The notes beneath the pieces are model-generated. The model saw nothing but the letters and a program-made list of their open reading frames with translations. It was not told where the DNA came from and did no database searches. A stretch of 42,997 bases of DNA from an uncultured Bacteroidales bacterium (GTDB lineage: Bacteria > Bacteroidota > Bacteroidia > Bacteroidales > Bacteroidaceae): assembly GCA_946055515.1 (NCBI GenBank), contig CAMGGA010000004.1:1-42997 (forward strand). The letters are read 5' to 3'. Shown here piece by piece: positions 1 through 9,825 of the stretch (its first letter is position 1; every line of letters starts with the position of its first letter). The position numbers and the translations under genes are program-made.

Positions 1-742
1 CCGAGAAGTCGCCATAGATTTGCAGGGCAAAGAGCACGGTGGCCATCACGAGGTCGGTGCCGTCGCTCGCGGGGTTGGCATAGACGGCCTGGACCACGGG
101 GGCGAGGCGGTCGGCCAGGAGCATTTTCTTCACAAAACCCCAAAGCATCTGCCGCAGCCCGTCCACCCAGTCGGCATAGCCCACGTGGCGCGGCTGCTGC
201 ATTTGGGGCAACAGGTGGGAGGCTTTTTCGATGGGGCCGGCCACGAGCTGCGGAAAGAAGCTCACGAAGGCCGCGAAGGCCACGGCGTCGCGACAGGCGG
301 GGAGCTTGCGGCGGTAAACGTCGGCCACGTAACTCAATATCTGGAAGGTGTAGAAACTGATGCCGACGGGGAGAATGACACGCAGCGTGGGCAAATCGGC
401 CCCCAGCCCCAAGGAGTGCAACAGCGCCTGCAGGTTTTCGGCAAAGAAGTTGTAGTACTTGAAAACGCCCAACACGCCCAAGCAGACCACCGCCGTGGCC
501 AGACAAGCGGCACGTGCACAGCGCGGCTGCCGGGAGGCGCTGCCGATGGCAAGGCCGCCGAAGTAGCCCACCGCCGTCAGGCCCACGATGAGGCCGAGGA
601 AGCGCACGTCCCACCAGGCGTAGAAGGTGTAGCTCGCCACCAAAAGCCACAGGTTCTGCACCGCCAAGGAGCGGGCGCTCAGGCGGTAAAGCAACAGGGC
701 CAAAGGGAGGAAGAGCAGGAAGTCGTAGGAGTTGAACAGCAC
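1..742 (-). CDS. MBOAT family O-acyltransferase (AlgI/DltB-like), partial, runs off the window start
   Basis: Minus-strand reading from a GTG at 742 gives (V)LFNSYDFLLFLPLALLLYRLSARSLAVQNLWLLVASYTFYAWWDVRFLGLI...; the window edge encodes ...VMATVLFALQIYGDFS, matching the MBOAT YxDFSGYxD motif. Not in the ORF track because it starts with GTG and is open-ended. Confidence 0.8.
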   Translation of the reverse strand, partial: MLFNSYDFLLFLPLALLLYRLSARSLAVQNLWLLVASYTFYAWWDVRFLGLIVGLTAVGYFGGLAIGSASRQPRCARAACLATAVVCLGVLGVFKYYNFFAENLQALLHSLGLGADLPTLRVILPVGISFYTFQILSYVADVYRRKLPACRDAVAFAAFVSFFPQLVAGPIEKASHLLPQMQQPRHVGYADWVDGLRQMLWGFVKKMLLADRLAPVVQAVYANPASDGTDLVMATVLFALQIYGDFS

Positions 743-812
743 GGCGGAGGATGTTTTTGGGGAAGGTGGAAAAATATCCGGGGGGAAGGTGCCGCGCGGA
801 AAAGCGGCACTG

Positions 813-820
813 CAAAAGTA
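813..820 (-). promoter_or_regulatory. Bacteroidetes-type -7 element (TACTTTTG on minus) upstream of the MBOAT gene
   Basis: Plus strand caaaagta = minus TACTTTTG, about 70 nt upstream of the GTG start. Confidence 0.5.
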
Positions 821-966
821 CAATGTGCCGCTGAATTAACAGCCTGCCCTGGCGCGAAATCCGCACCCGGCCGTGTCCCGCGCTTTGCACGAAATCGGGG
901 GCGCAGCGCGCTTATTCAAAATATTAGCCTTACATTTGTGGCACTATTTTCAAACTTTCACTGATC

Positions 967-1791
967 ATGAACAAGCAACAACTTATCGAGAACATTCGCT
1001 CGAAGAAATCTTTCCTCTGCGTGGGCCTCGACACGGACCTCAAGAAAATCCCGCCCCACCTCTTGCAGGAGGAGGACCCCATCTTTGCGTTCAACAAGGC
1101 AATCATTGACGCCACGGCGCCCTACTGTGTGGCCTACAAACCCAACCTCGCCTTCTACGAGTGCTTCGGCCTGAAGGGCTGGACGGCTTTCGAGAAGACG
1201 GTGCGCTACATCAAGGAGAACTACCCCGACCAGTTCATCATTGCCGACGCGAAGCGTGGCGACATCGGCAACACTTCGGCCATGTATGCCCGTTCGTTTT
1301 TCGAGGAAATGGACATCGACTCGCTCACCGTGGCTCCGTACATGGGTGAGGACAGCGTGACGCCCTTCCTCCAGTATCCTGGCAAATGGGTTATCCTTCT
1401 GGCGCTCACGAGCAACAAGGGGTCGCACGACTTCCAGCTGACCACCGACGCCGAGGGCGAACGCCTCTTCGAGAAGGTGCTGCGCCGCTCGCAGGAATGG
1501 GCTTCGGACGAGCAGATGATGTATGTGGTGGGTGCCACGCAGGGCAAACTCTTCGAGGACATCCGCAAGATTGTGCCGAACCACTTCCTCCTCGTGCCCG
1601 GTGTGGGTGCACAGGGCGGATCGCTCGCCGAGGTGTGCCGCTACGGCATGACGCCCGACTGTGGCCTGCTCGTCAATTCCTCACGCGGCATCATCTACGC
1701 CGACACGACCGAGAACTTTGCCGCGGTTGCCGCTGAGAAGGCCCGCGAACTCCAACTGCAGATGCAGGAGGAACTCGAGAAAGTGCGGTAA
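967..1791 (+). CDS. pyrF: Orotidine-5'-phosphate decarboxylase
   Basis: 274 aa; [39 protein letters not shown] and PGVGAQGG motifs of the longer PyrF subfamily. Confidence 0.95.
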   Translation: MNKQQLIENIRSKKSFLCVGLDTDLKKIPPHLLQEEDPIFAFNKAIIDATAPYCVAYKPNLAFYECFGLKGWTAFEKTVRYIKENYPDQFIIADAKRGDIGNTSAMYARSFFEEMDIDSLTVAPYMGEDSVTPFLQYPGKWVILLALTSNKGSHDFQLTTDAEGERLFEKVLRRSQEWASDEQMMYVVGATQGKLFEDIRKIVPNHFLLVPGVGAQGGSLAEVCRYGMTPDCGLLVNSSRGIIYADTTENFAAVAAEKARELQLQMQEELEKVR

Positions 1792-1874
1792 CGCCGCGGC
1801 GCTAACCGACCCGCATCGAGCGGCCCCGCAGAGACTGCAAGCCCACAGCGCACGGATGCCGGTTGAGGTTTCAT

Positions 1875-2070
1875 GCGTTCAACGAAACCCCCGAAGGGGG
1901 TGCAAGCCCCCAGCCCAGGGCAGAGCGACCGAAGGGAGCGGCACCCTGGGTCAGACGAAGCGCATACGATACGCCCCGAAGGGGCAAAAGCAATGGCAGA
2001 AGTGCTTCTGTCGCTGCTTTTGCCCCTTCGGGGCGCATTTATAATGCTTCGGGCTAACCCAGGGTGTCGC
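1875..2070. repeat. Intergenic repeat copy 1 (196 bp, internally palindromic)
   Basis: Base-by-base match to 2190-2385 with one difference (taaccc versus tgaccc); contains gccccgaaggggcaaaagca / tgcttttgccccttcggggc 20-bp arms. Confidence 0.9.
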
Positions 2071-2189
2071 TCGCTACGCTCGCTTGCCCTGGGCTGGAAG
2101 CTCATTGCCCCTTCGGGGCGCGCGTTGAACGCGTTCTTTTCGGATGAAACAGAGTGCCAAAGACAACTTCGAGGCTTATTTGCCTACAA

Positions 2190-2385
2190 GCGTTCAACGA
2201 AACCCCCGAAGGGGGTGCAAGCCCCCAGCCCAGGGCAGAGCGACCGAAGGGAGCGGCACCCTGGGTCAGACGAAGCGCATACGATACGCCCCGAAGGGGC
2301 AAAAGCAATGGCAGAAGTGCTTCTGTCGCTGCTTTTGCCCCTTCGGGGCGCATTTATAATGCTTCGGGCTGACCCAGGGTGTCGC
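2190..2385. repeat. Intergenic repeat copy 2 (196 bp)
   Basis: Direct repeat of 1875-2070 at a 315-bp offset. Confidence 0.9.
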
Positions 2386-2627
2386 GGGTATTACACGATG
2401 AGCCCCGTAAGGGCGAAACCTCTATTCGGGTGTATAAAGGTGCCGCCCCTACAGGGCTCATCGGACGTAGTCCGCGGCAACCCAGGGCTTCACCCTGGGC
2501 TATGGGCTAAAGGTCGGGCTTTCAGCCCTCTGCGTCGAACGCTTGTCATCCCAACGTGGAGCGCCGAAGCGCCGTCTTCCTGTTGGCGAAACAGACATCG
2601 CGTTTGCAGTCGCTTCGCAAGCCCCAA

Positions 2628-3659
2628 CTACTTGATGCCGCGGCGGTCGAGGGCCTCGGCGTAGCGGCGCGCATTGGCCAAATGTTCTTCGTAGGTGACG
2701 GCAAAATTGTGCGTACCCGAGAAGTCTTCTTTCGCACACATATATAAATAGGAGTGGTGGGCATAGTGGAGCACGGCATCGATGGCCCCGGGCGAGGGAA
2801 TGCAGATGGGGCCGGGGGGAAGGCCCTCGTAGCGGTAGGTATTGTAGGGGCTGTTCACCGTGAGGTGTTCGTGGAGAATGCGACGCAGGCCGAAGTTGCC
2901 GAGGGCGAACTTCACCGTGGGGTCGGCCTGGAGCTTCATGCCCTGGCGCAGGCGGTTGAGATACATGCCCGCAATGGCGGGACGCTCGGCGGCATTCGCA
3001 CTTTCCTTCTCCACAATCGAGGCCAGCGTGGCCACCTCGAAAGGCGTGAGCTGCATCTGTGCTGCCAGGGCGCGGCGGTCATCGGTCCAGAAAGTGTCGA
3101 ACTCTTTCTTCATGCGGCGCAACAGGTCGGCGGGCTGGATGTTCCAATACACTTCGTAGGTATTCGGGACAAAGAGGGCCGCCGCGGTGGCCGTGTCAGC
3201 CCCGAGCTGTTGCAGCAGCGCCTTGTCGGCAAATGCTGCCATGAGGGCCGCCGAGTCCGCCTCGAGCTTCTCGGCCAGTTTGCCTGCCAGGTGGGCCACC
3301 GTGTGGGTCACGGAAATCACGAGTTTCACGGGTTCCTGGTGTCCGCTGCGGAGGTTGCGCACCAAGCGCAGGGCCGTGACGCCCCGGCCCATCTGGTAAC
3401 GGCCGGGCTTCACCTGCGGACCGTACTGCAACAGGGCGCCGCAAAGCCGGGCTGCTCCCACGCGGCCTTCCACACCTTCGGCCGCCATCTTGCAGTAGAC
3501 CGAGTCGGCCGTGTCGTCGCCGTCTATATAGAGATAGGCGTTGCCTTCAGCGGGACAGAAGCGCATCACGGCCGTCCACAGGAAAAGGCCCGCAGCGATG
3601 GCCACAAGGACGGCGGAAATGCCTGCCGCTATTTGCCATTTCTTGAATTTCATAGGCAC
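2628..3659 (-). CDS. mltG: Endolytic transglycosylase MltG (YceG-like)
   Basis: 343 aa; N-terminal TM segment; EVATLASIVEKESANAAERPAIAGMYLNRLRQGMKLQADPTVKFALG and SPYNTYRYEGLPPGPICIPSPGAIDAVL are MltG hallmarks. Confidence 0.95.
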   Translation of the reverse strand: MPMKFKKWQIAAGISAVLVAIAAGLFLWTAVMRFCPAEGNAYLYIDGDDTADSVYCKMAAEGVEGRVGAARLCGALLQYGPQVKPGRYQMGRGVTALRLVRNLRSGHQEPVKLVISVTHTVAHLAGKLAEKLEADSAALMAAFADKALLQQLGADTATAAALFVPNTYEVYWNIQPADLLRRMKKEFDTFWTDDRRALAAQMQLTPFEVATLASIVEKESANAAERPAIAGMYLNRLRQGMKLQADPTVKFALGNFGLRRILHEHLTVNSPYNTYRYEGLPPGPICIPSPGAIDAVLHYAHHSYLYMCAKEDFSGTHNFAVTYEEHLANARRYAEALDRRGIK

Positions 3660-3708
3660 ATGTATGGATTACGGTTTGTTAATCAAGGAGTTCTCCCCCA
3701 CCCCCGCG

Positions 3709-4878
3709 CTACATTTTCAGGAACTGCGGCACGCTGACGGGTGCTCCGCCGAGCCGCGCAGACTGCTGGGTAAGTTCGGCCAGGCACGACCATTCGGCGG
3801 CGTCGTAGACGTCGATGTCGAGCGGAAGTCCCTCCCGCAGGCAGTGGATGAGCCGCGCGTCCATCGCATAGTTCATTTCGTTGGGCACACCGAGCGCATG
3901 GCCTTTCTTCCACATCTCAGCGGCGGGCGACGTGGCAAACTGCGCGAGATAGTCCCAGGCGGCTTCGCCCGTGAGTTCCTGCCCGGGAGCGGTGCAGACC
4001 GTGGGGAGAGGATATTTTTGGAGGTAGGCTTCGGTGGCACACACCGTTTGCATGCGGCTATAGGGGCGCGGTGTGGTCACGTCGAGCTGGAGCATGAGCG
4101 TCACCCCGCGGCGCGTTTTCAGCAGGGCCGTACTCACCCTGCCCCGCGGGTCGGCACCCGCCGAGACCACTCCGTCGGCCGTGAGCGCCACGAGGGTTTC
4201 GAGCGCATCGTCGCGGTGGAGGCGGAGCAGTTGGGCCATGGGCCCCATGCCGTGGGTGGGATAGGGGTTGCCGCCGTGGAGGGCACAGGAACGCTCCATC
4301 CAGTTGTGGCGCGTGTCGGTCACGCCGCGCGACGAGCGGGAGGGCACGGTGAGGTTGTGGATGTAGGCCCCTTCGAGGTGCGTAATGGTGCCGAGCAGGC
4401 CGCGGCGGTGCATCTCGAGCGTTTCGAGGGCAAAGAGGTCGTAGCAGCAATTTTCCGCCATGAAGCAGTGGCGCTGCGTTTCCTCGGCCGTGCGCACGAG
4501 TTGCCAGCACTCCTCGACCGTGGTGGCAGCAGGCACTTCGACAGCCACGTGTTTCCCTTCGCGCATGGCCCTGAGGGCCATCGGCGTGTGGGACGTCCAT
4601 TCCGTGCAGATATAGACGAGGTCCACATCGGTGCGCCGGCAAGCCTCTTTCCAGGCTTCGGGCCCCGAGAGGAGGTCGGCGGCAGGCCGCTGCGACTGTT
4701 GCAGAGCTTCTTGGCCCAAGGCACAGCGCGCAGGGTCGAGGTCGGCGAGGCAAACGATACGCGCCCCTTCGATGAAGGCATAACGTTCGAGCGTTTTCAG
4801 TCCGCGACTGCCCAAACCAATCAGGGCAATACGCACTTCGGGCAATGGGGGGGAAGCCAGTTGAAATACGTGGGACAT
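3709..4878 (-). CDS. Gfo/Idh/MocA family oxidoreductase, GH109-like
   Basis: 389 aa; N-terminal RIALIGLGSRGLKTLERY Rossmann motif; GGNPYPTHGMGPMAQ resembles the GH109 signature. Confidence 0.85.
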   Translation of the reverse strand: MSHVFQLASPPLPEVRIALIGLGSRGLKTLERYAFIEGARIVCLADLDPARCALGQEALQQSQRPAADLLSGPEAWKEACRRTDVDLVYICTEWTSHTPMALRAMREGKHVAVEVPAATTVEECWQLVRTAEETQRHCFMAENCCYDLFALETLEMHRRGLLGTITHLEGAYIHNLTVPSRSSRGVTDTRHNWMERSCALHGGNPYPTHGMGPMAQLLRLHRDDALETLVALTADGVVSAGADPRGRVSTALLKTRRGVTLMLQLDVTTPRPYSRMQTVCATEAYLQKYPLPTVCTAPGQELTGEAAWDYLAQFATSPAAEMWKKGHALGVPNEMNYAMDARLIHCLREGLPLDIDVYDAAEWSCLAELTQQSARLGGAPVSVPQFLKM

Positions 4879-5122
4879 AGCGTGAGGGATGAGGTATTAG
4901 ACAGGAAGGAGTTCGGGAAAAAAGAGCCGCTGCACTTCCGGAAGCCGGGACCGCTCGCCGCGGAAGAGGGGGCGGAGAGGCCGGCAGGCGGGGGAAGCAG
5001 GGCAGAAAAAGGAGAAAAGTGGAGCCATCGTTGCCGACGAATCCACTTTCCAAGTTCACTGGGTGTTACCGTACCCTGTTTTTTGATAACTATCGGTCGA
5101 GCGCAGCACTCGGCAAGCGGTA

Positions 5123-5374
5123 TTACTTGCGAGTCTTTGCGTAGCGGCTCATGAACTTGTCCACGCGACCGGCGGTGTCTACGAGCTTCGACTTACCCGT
5201 GTAGAAGGGGTGCGAAGTGCTGGAGATTTCGAGCTTAACGACGGGATAAGTTTCGCCTTCAAACTCTACCGTATCGGTGGTCTTGCAGGTAGAACGCGAG
5301 AGGAACATGTCGCCGTTGCTCATGTCTTTGAATACGACGGGACGATAGTTTTCAGGATGGATACCTTGTTTCAT
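5123..5374 (-). CDS. rpmE2: 50S ribosomal protein L31 type B
   Basis: 83 aa [78 protein letters not shown]. Confidence 0.97.
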   Translation of the reverse strand: MKQGIHPENYRPVVFKDMSNGDMFLSRSTCKTTDTVEFEGETYPVVKLEISSTSHPFYTGKSKLVDTAGRVDKFMSRYAKTRK

Positions 5375-5783
5375 TGTTTGCTATAGCTTTTATGGGTTTA
5401 TCAAAGTCAGTTGGTTGGTAACAACTTAGTGTAATGGTCTGAAATCGGCGGCAAAAGTACGTTTTTTTTCCAAGTGGACCAAGTCCGACTGCTGTTTTTT
5501 ATCCTTTTCGCACCGTTTTTGGCGGAAAACGGCCTGGAGCGGACGTTCTTGCAGGCGTTTGCGCTGCGGAGGAACAAGGAGGCGCGGCGAAGGATGCAGG
5601 CCAGGGCGGGACGGTTGCCGGGGCGGAGCACCCACGTCCTGACCCTTGCAGCCTTGCCCTGCCTACCTGCTGCACGGCTGCCGATTGAATTTAACATATT
5701 TAACCTTCTGTAAGATTAGAACGCCGTTTCCAAACCTCTGCTCGTGGACTTCGTTTCACCCATCCAACCCTCGGTGCGACAAG

Positions 5784-5831
5784 CCCAGGCTTCGGATTTT
5801 CAATCCCAGGCTTCGGATTTCCAATCCCAGG
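5784..5831. repeat. 21-bp tandem array, about 2.3 units (CCCAGGCTTCGGATTTTCAAT)
   Basis: Units 5784-5804 and 5805-5825 plus partial CCCAGG. Confidence 0.8.
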
Positions 5832-5910
5832 GCCAGACGGCACAAATCATGCGACTGAAAACCCTGACTGCGGGCTTATTTTGCCTATTCTTCAAACCAG
5901 GCACAGAAAA

Positions 5911-5933
5911 AGGAGCACCGCGACGATGCTCCT
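5911..5933 (-). terminator. Rho-independent terminator-like hairpin, minus orientation
   Basis: Minus strand AGGAGCA-N9-TGCTCCT followed by TTTTTC. Confidence 0.6.
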
Positions 5934-5947
5934 CTGCTTTTGTATGA

Positions 5948-5979
5948 CAAAGATAAGGCTTTGGAGCGAAAACTCCAAA
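5948..5979 (-). promoter_or_regulatory. Bacteroidetes-type promoter, minus strand (TTTG-N20-TATCTTTG)
   Basis: Plus-strand caaagata 5948-5955 and caaa 5976-5979. Confidence 0.5.
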
Positions 5980-6367
5980 TGGCGAATTTTCATTTTAACA
6001 TTTCAGAAACGCCAAGCGAGGATGCAACTGGACTGTTTAGCCTATTAAAATAAGTTATCCACCGGGAACACGAAGAGAGGCCGCCTCGGTCTTTCCCACT
6101 CCTATTTTATATACTCCCCTTTCACCCCCGTTTCTTCTGCCCGCAGCCGTCTGCCTGACCGCTCGCTCCCTCCACCCCCACTCCACGCGACCACGCGCCT
6201 CCGCACCCGCCCTTCGCGGCCTTTACACACCGAATAATGGGCGCCAAACGGGGAAATAAGGCTCAAAACCAGCAAGTCGGAAGTACACAAGGGGGCAAAT
6301 TCGCACAAAATCAGGCTTTGCGTGCATATTTTTTAAGAGATATTTATACTATGTCTTTTGAAATATC

Positions 6368-6375
6368 TATCTTTG
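6368..6375 (+). promoter_or_regulatory. -7 element TATCTTTG upstream of the serine palmitoyltransferase gene
   Basis: TAnnTTTG match 69 nt upstream of the ATG at 6444. Confidence 0.45.
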
Positions 6376-6443
6376 CGGTCACTATTAGACGAAGAACCGC
6401 TGCAGTAGACTGCACATGGCTCTCTTTTACAACCAGAAAAGTA

Positions 6444-7631
6444 ATGGGAATTTTACAAGAAAGATTAGCAAAATACACCCTGCCGCAGGAATACCAGGCT
6501 AAAGGTGTATATCCCTACTTCCGTGCCATCGAAGGCAAACAAGGAACTGAAGTTGAAATGGGCGGACACCACGTGTTGATGTTCGGCTCCAATGCGTACA
6601 CCGGACTTACCGGCGACGAACGCATCATTCAGGCTGGTATCGAAGCAATGCAGAAGTATGGCTCGGGATGTGCAGGCTCGCGCTTCTTGAACGGCACGCT
6701 CGATCTCCACATCCAACTGGAAAAAGAACTTGCCCAGTTCATCGGCAAAGAAGACGCGCTTTGCTACTCCACGGGCTTCACGGTGAACTCCGGAGTCATC
6801 TCCTGCCTCACGGGACGCGAGGACTACATCATCTGCGACGACCGCGACCACGCCTCCATCGTGGACGGGCGACGCCTCTCCTTCTCCACCTGTTTGAAAT
6901 ACAAGCACAACGATATGGCGGACCTCGAACGCCAGCTCCAGAAGTGCGCCCCCGAAGCGGTGAAGCTGATTGTGGTGGACGGGGTCTTCTCCATGGAAGG
7001 CGACTTGGCCAACCTGCCCGAAATCGTGAAGCTGAAGCATAAGTACAACGCCACCATCATGGTCGACGAGGCACACGGTGTGGGCGTGTTCGGCCGTCAG
7101 GGCCGCGGCGTGTGCGACTACTTCGGACTGACCGACGAGGTGGATCTCATCATGGGTACGTTCAGCAAATCGCTGGCCTCTATCGGTGGTTTCATTGCCG
7201 CCGACAAGAGCATCATCAACTGGCTCCGCCACAACTCGCGCACCTATATCTTCTCCGCTTCCAACACGCCCGCTGCCACGGCCTGCGCCATGAAGGCCCT
7301 CCAAATCATCCAGGAGGAACCGGAACGCATCGAGGCTCTCTGGGAGGTGACGCGCTACGCCCTGAAGCGCTTCCGCGATGCCGGCTTCGAAATCGGCGAA
7401 ACGGAGTCGCCCATTATCCCGCTCTATGTCCGCGACACGGAAAAGACCTTCGTGGCCACGGCACGCGCCTTCGACGAGGGGGTATTCATCAACCCCGTCA
7501 TCCCGCCCGCCTGTGCCCCCCACGACACACTGGTGCGCGTGGCGCTCATGGCCACACACACGAAGGAACAAGTGGACACGGCGGTGGACCGCCTGAGCAA
7601 GGTGTTCCGCGAACTGGAAATCATCAAATAA
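6444..7631 (+). CDS. spt: Serine palmitoyltransferase (alpha-oxoamine synthase family)
   Basis: MGILQERLAKYTLPQEYQAKGVYPYFRAIEGKQGTEVEMGGHHVLMFGSNAYTGLTGDERI...; GTFSKSLASIGGF PLP-lysine region. In frame with the 6237 ORF; 6444 ATG chosen because a TATCTTTG promoter element lies at 6368-6375. Confidence 0.92.
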   Translation: MGILQERLAKYTLPQEYQAKGVYPYFRAIEGKQGTEVEMGGHHVLMFGSNAYTGLTGDERIIQAGIEAMQKYGSGCAGSRFLNGTLDLHIQLEKELAQFIGKEDALCYSTGFTVNSGVISCLTGREDYIICDDRDHASIVDGRRLSFSTCLKYKHNDMADLERQLQKCAPEAVKLIVVDGVFSMEGDLANLPEIVKLKHKYNATIMVDEAHGVGVFGRQGRGVCDYFGLTDEVDLIMGTFSKSLASIGGFIAADKSIINWLRHNSRTYIFSASNTPAATACAMKALQIIQEEPERIEALWEVTRYALKRFRDAGFEIGETESPIIPLYVRDTEKTFVATARAFDEGVFINPVIPPACAPHDTLVRVALMATHTKEQVDTAVDRLSKVFRELEIIK

Positions 7632-7664
7632 ACCAAGATAAACTATTTCATTATTCTTAGCCTT

Positions 7665-9308
7665 ATGGAAAAAAGCGCATTGCAGATTGCACGTGCTGCC
7701 TATCAGCCCAAACTGCCCGCAGGCCTCCGCGGCAATGTCAGCATCAAAGAAGGAAATGCCACGCAGAGCGTAGGCGACCAAGAAGACATCCAGAAGCTTT
7801 TCCCGAACACCTACGGCATGCCGCTGGTGGAGTTCGTACCCTCTGAAGAGGAGAAGACGTACGCTCCGATGAACATCGGCATCATCCTCTCGGGCGGACA
7901 GGCTCCTGGCGGACACAACGTGATCTGCGGTCTCTACGATGAGCTCAAAAAGCAAAACAAGGAGAACAAGCTCTATGGCTTCCTGATGGGCCCCGGCGGT
8001 CTCGTGGACCACAAGTATATCGAACTGACTGACGAACTCATCGACGAGTACCGCAACACGGGCGGCTTCGACCTCATCGGCTCGGGACGCACGAAGCTCG
8101 AGGAGGAAAGCCAGTTTGAAAGCGGCCTCGAAATCATCCGCGAACTGGGCATCAAGGCCGTAGTCATCATTGGTGGCGACGACTCGAACACGAACGCTTG
8201 CGTACTCGCCGAATACTACGCTGCACACAACTATGGCGTGCAGGTAATCGGCTGCCCGAAGACCATCGACGGCGACTTGAAGAATGAACAAATCGAAACG
8301 TCGTTCGGCTTCGACACGGCTTGCAAGACTTACGCAGAAGTTATCGGCAACATCCAGCGCGACGCCAACTCGGCCCGCAAGTACTGGCACTTCATCAAGC
8401 TCATGGGCCGCTCGGCCAGCCACATCGCCCTCGAATGTGCCCTCCAGTGCCAGCCGAACGTCTGCATCATCAGCGAAGAAGTGGAAGAGAAGAACCAGAC
8501 GCTCGACGACATCGTCACCTACATCGCTGACGTGGTGGCTCGCCGCGCTGCCAACGGCAACAACTTCGGTACGGTGCTCATCCCCGAAGGCCTCATCGAG
8601 TTCATCCCGGCCATGAAGAAGCTCATCGCCGAACTCAACGACCTCCTCGCTACACCCGAAGCCCAGGAAGTGGCTGCCGCCGAACAGCGTGCATGGATTC
8701 TCTCCAAGCTCTCTGCCGAAAACGCTGCCATCTACGAAAGCCTGCCCGAAGGGGTGGCCAAGCAGCTCACCATGGAACGCGACCCGCACGGCAACGTACA
8801 GGTTTCGCTCATCGAAACGGAAAAGCTCCTCTCCGAAATGGTGGCCACGAAGCTCAACGCCTGGAAGGAAGAAGGCAAGTTCACGGGCAAGTTTGCCGCT
8901 CAGCACCACTTCTTCGGCTACGAAGGACGCTGCGCCGCTCCCTCGAACTACGATGCTGACTACTGCTACGCTCTCGGTACGAGCGCTGCCCAGCTCGTGG
9001 CCAACGGCAAGACTGGCTACATGGCCATCGTGAAGAACACGACCGCTCCCGCCGAAGAGTGGGTGGCAGGCGGTGTGCCCATCACCATGATGATGAACAT
9101 GGAACGTCGCCACGGCAAGATGAAGCCCGTAATCCGCAAGGCACTCGTTCGCCTCGACGGTGCACCCTTCAAGGCTTTCGCCGCTCAGCGCGAAGACTGG
9201 GCGCTCAACACGCGCTTCGTTTATCCCGGCCCCATCCAGTACTTCGGCCCGACGGAAGTCTGCGACCAGTGTACGATGACGCTGAAGCTCGAACAGGGCA
9301 AGGCATAA
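7665..9308 (+). CDS. pfp: Diphosphate--fructose-6-phosphate 1-phosphotransferase (PPi-dependent PFK)
   Basis: 547 aa; [61 protein letters not shown] motifs of long-type PFP. Confidence 0.95.
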   Translation: MEKSALQIARAAYQPKLPAGLRGNVSIKEGNATQSVGDQEDIQKLFPNTYGMPLVEFVPSEEEKTYAPMNIGIILSGGQAPGGHNVICGLYDELKKQNKENKLYGFLMGPGGLVDHKYIELTDELIDEYRNTGGFDLIGSGRTKLEEESQFESGLEIIRELGIKAVVIIGGDDSNTNACVLAEYYAAHNYGVQVIGCPKTIDGDLKNEQIETSFGFDTACKTYAEVIGNIQRDANSARKYWHFIKLMGRSASHIALECALQCQPNVCIISEEVEEKNQTLDDIVTYIADVVARRAANGNNFGTVLIPEGLIEFIPAMKKLIAELNDLLATPEAQEVAAAEQRAWILSKLSAENAAIYESLPEGVAKQLTMERDPHGNVQVSLIETEKLLSEMVATKLNAWKEEGKFTGKFAAQHHFFGYEGRCAAPSNYDADYCYALGTSAAQLVANGKTGYMAIVKNTTAPAEEWVAGGVPITMMMNMERRHGKMKPVIRKALVRLDGAPFKAFAAQREDWALNTRFVYPGPIQYFGPTEVCDQCTMTLKLEQGKA

Positions 9309-9361
9309 ACCGCCGCCCGCCGCTGCTCCCCCTACCCCAACCAGCAGCGACCGCATAACCT

Positions 9362-9406
9362 AATCAGCCCGCCGCGCGGATTTTTCCTCCGCACGGCGGG
9401 CTGATT
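9362..9406 (+). terminator. Long terminator-like hairpin downstream of pfp
   Basis: AATCAGCCCGCCGcGCGGA-tttttcc-TCCGCaCGGCGGGCTGATT, followed by gtatttctttt. Confidence 0.75.
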
Positions 9407-9469
9407 GTATTTCTTTTCCCGACAATCCACATCCCAAATCCTCCTGACGGGTGTCAGCAAGTTGACAAG

Positions 9470-9820
9470 CGTTCGATGCGCGCCCCAAAGGGGGAATGAG
9501 CTTTCAGCCCGGGACAGGCGGGAGTAGCGAACGACACCCTGGGTTAGCCAGAAGCACAAACAAGTAGCCCCGAAGGGGCAAAAGCAGCGACAGATACCTT
9601 TCTGCCTTTGCTTTTGCTCCTTCGGGGCGTGTCTGGAACGCTTCGGGTAACCCAGGGTGTCGCTCGCTACGCTCGCTTGCCCTGGGCTGAGAGCTCATTG
9701 CCCCTTCGGGGCGTGCGTTGAACGCTTGGTGCAAAACCTAAATCCCTTCGGGGCGTGCGTTGAACGCTTGGTGCAAAACCTAAATTCCTTCGGGGCGTGT
9801 CCGGAACGCTTGACGCGCGA
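9470..9820. repeat. Diverged copy of the 1.9-2.4 kb repeat family with a terminal 42-bp tandem repeat
   Basis: Shares gccccgaaggggcaaaagcagcgac and acccagggtgtcgctcgctacgctcgcttgccctgggctg; 42-bp unit (cccttcggggcgtgcgttgaacgcttggtgcaaaacctaaat) begins at 9702, 9744 and, degenerate, 9786. Confidence 0.85.
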
Positions 9821-9825
9821 ACCGC

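Noticed and set aside
1873-2664. 263-aa ORF across the repeats
   Set aside because: Built from duplicated palindromic non-coding repeats; no domain and no start context.
3541-5154. 537-aa plus-strand ORF
   Set aside because: Antisense to mltG and the GH109-like gene; no recognizable domains.
6465-9356. 963-aa ORF on the minus strand
   Set aside because: Lies antisense to two confidently identified genes (serine palmitoyltransferase, pfp); composition is His/Val/Glu-rich shadow-ORF style caused by high GC3.
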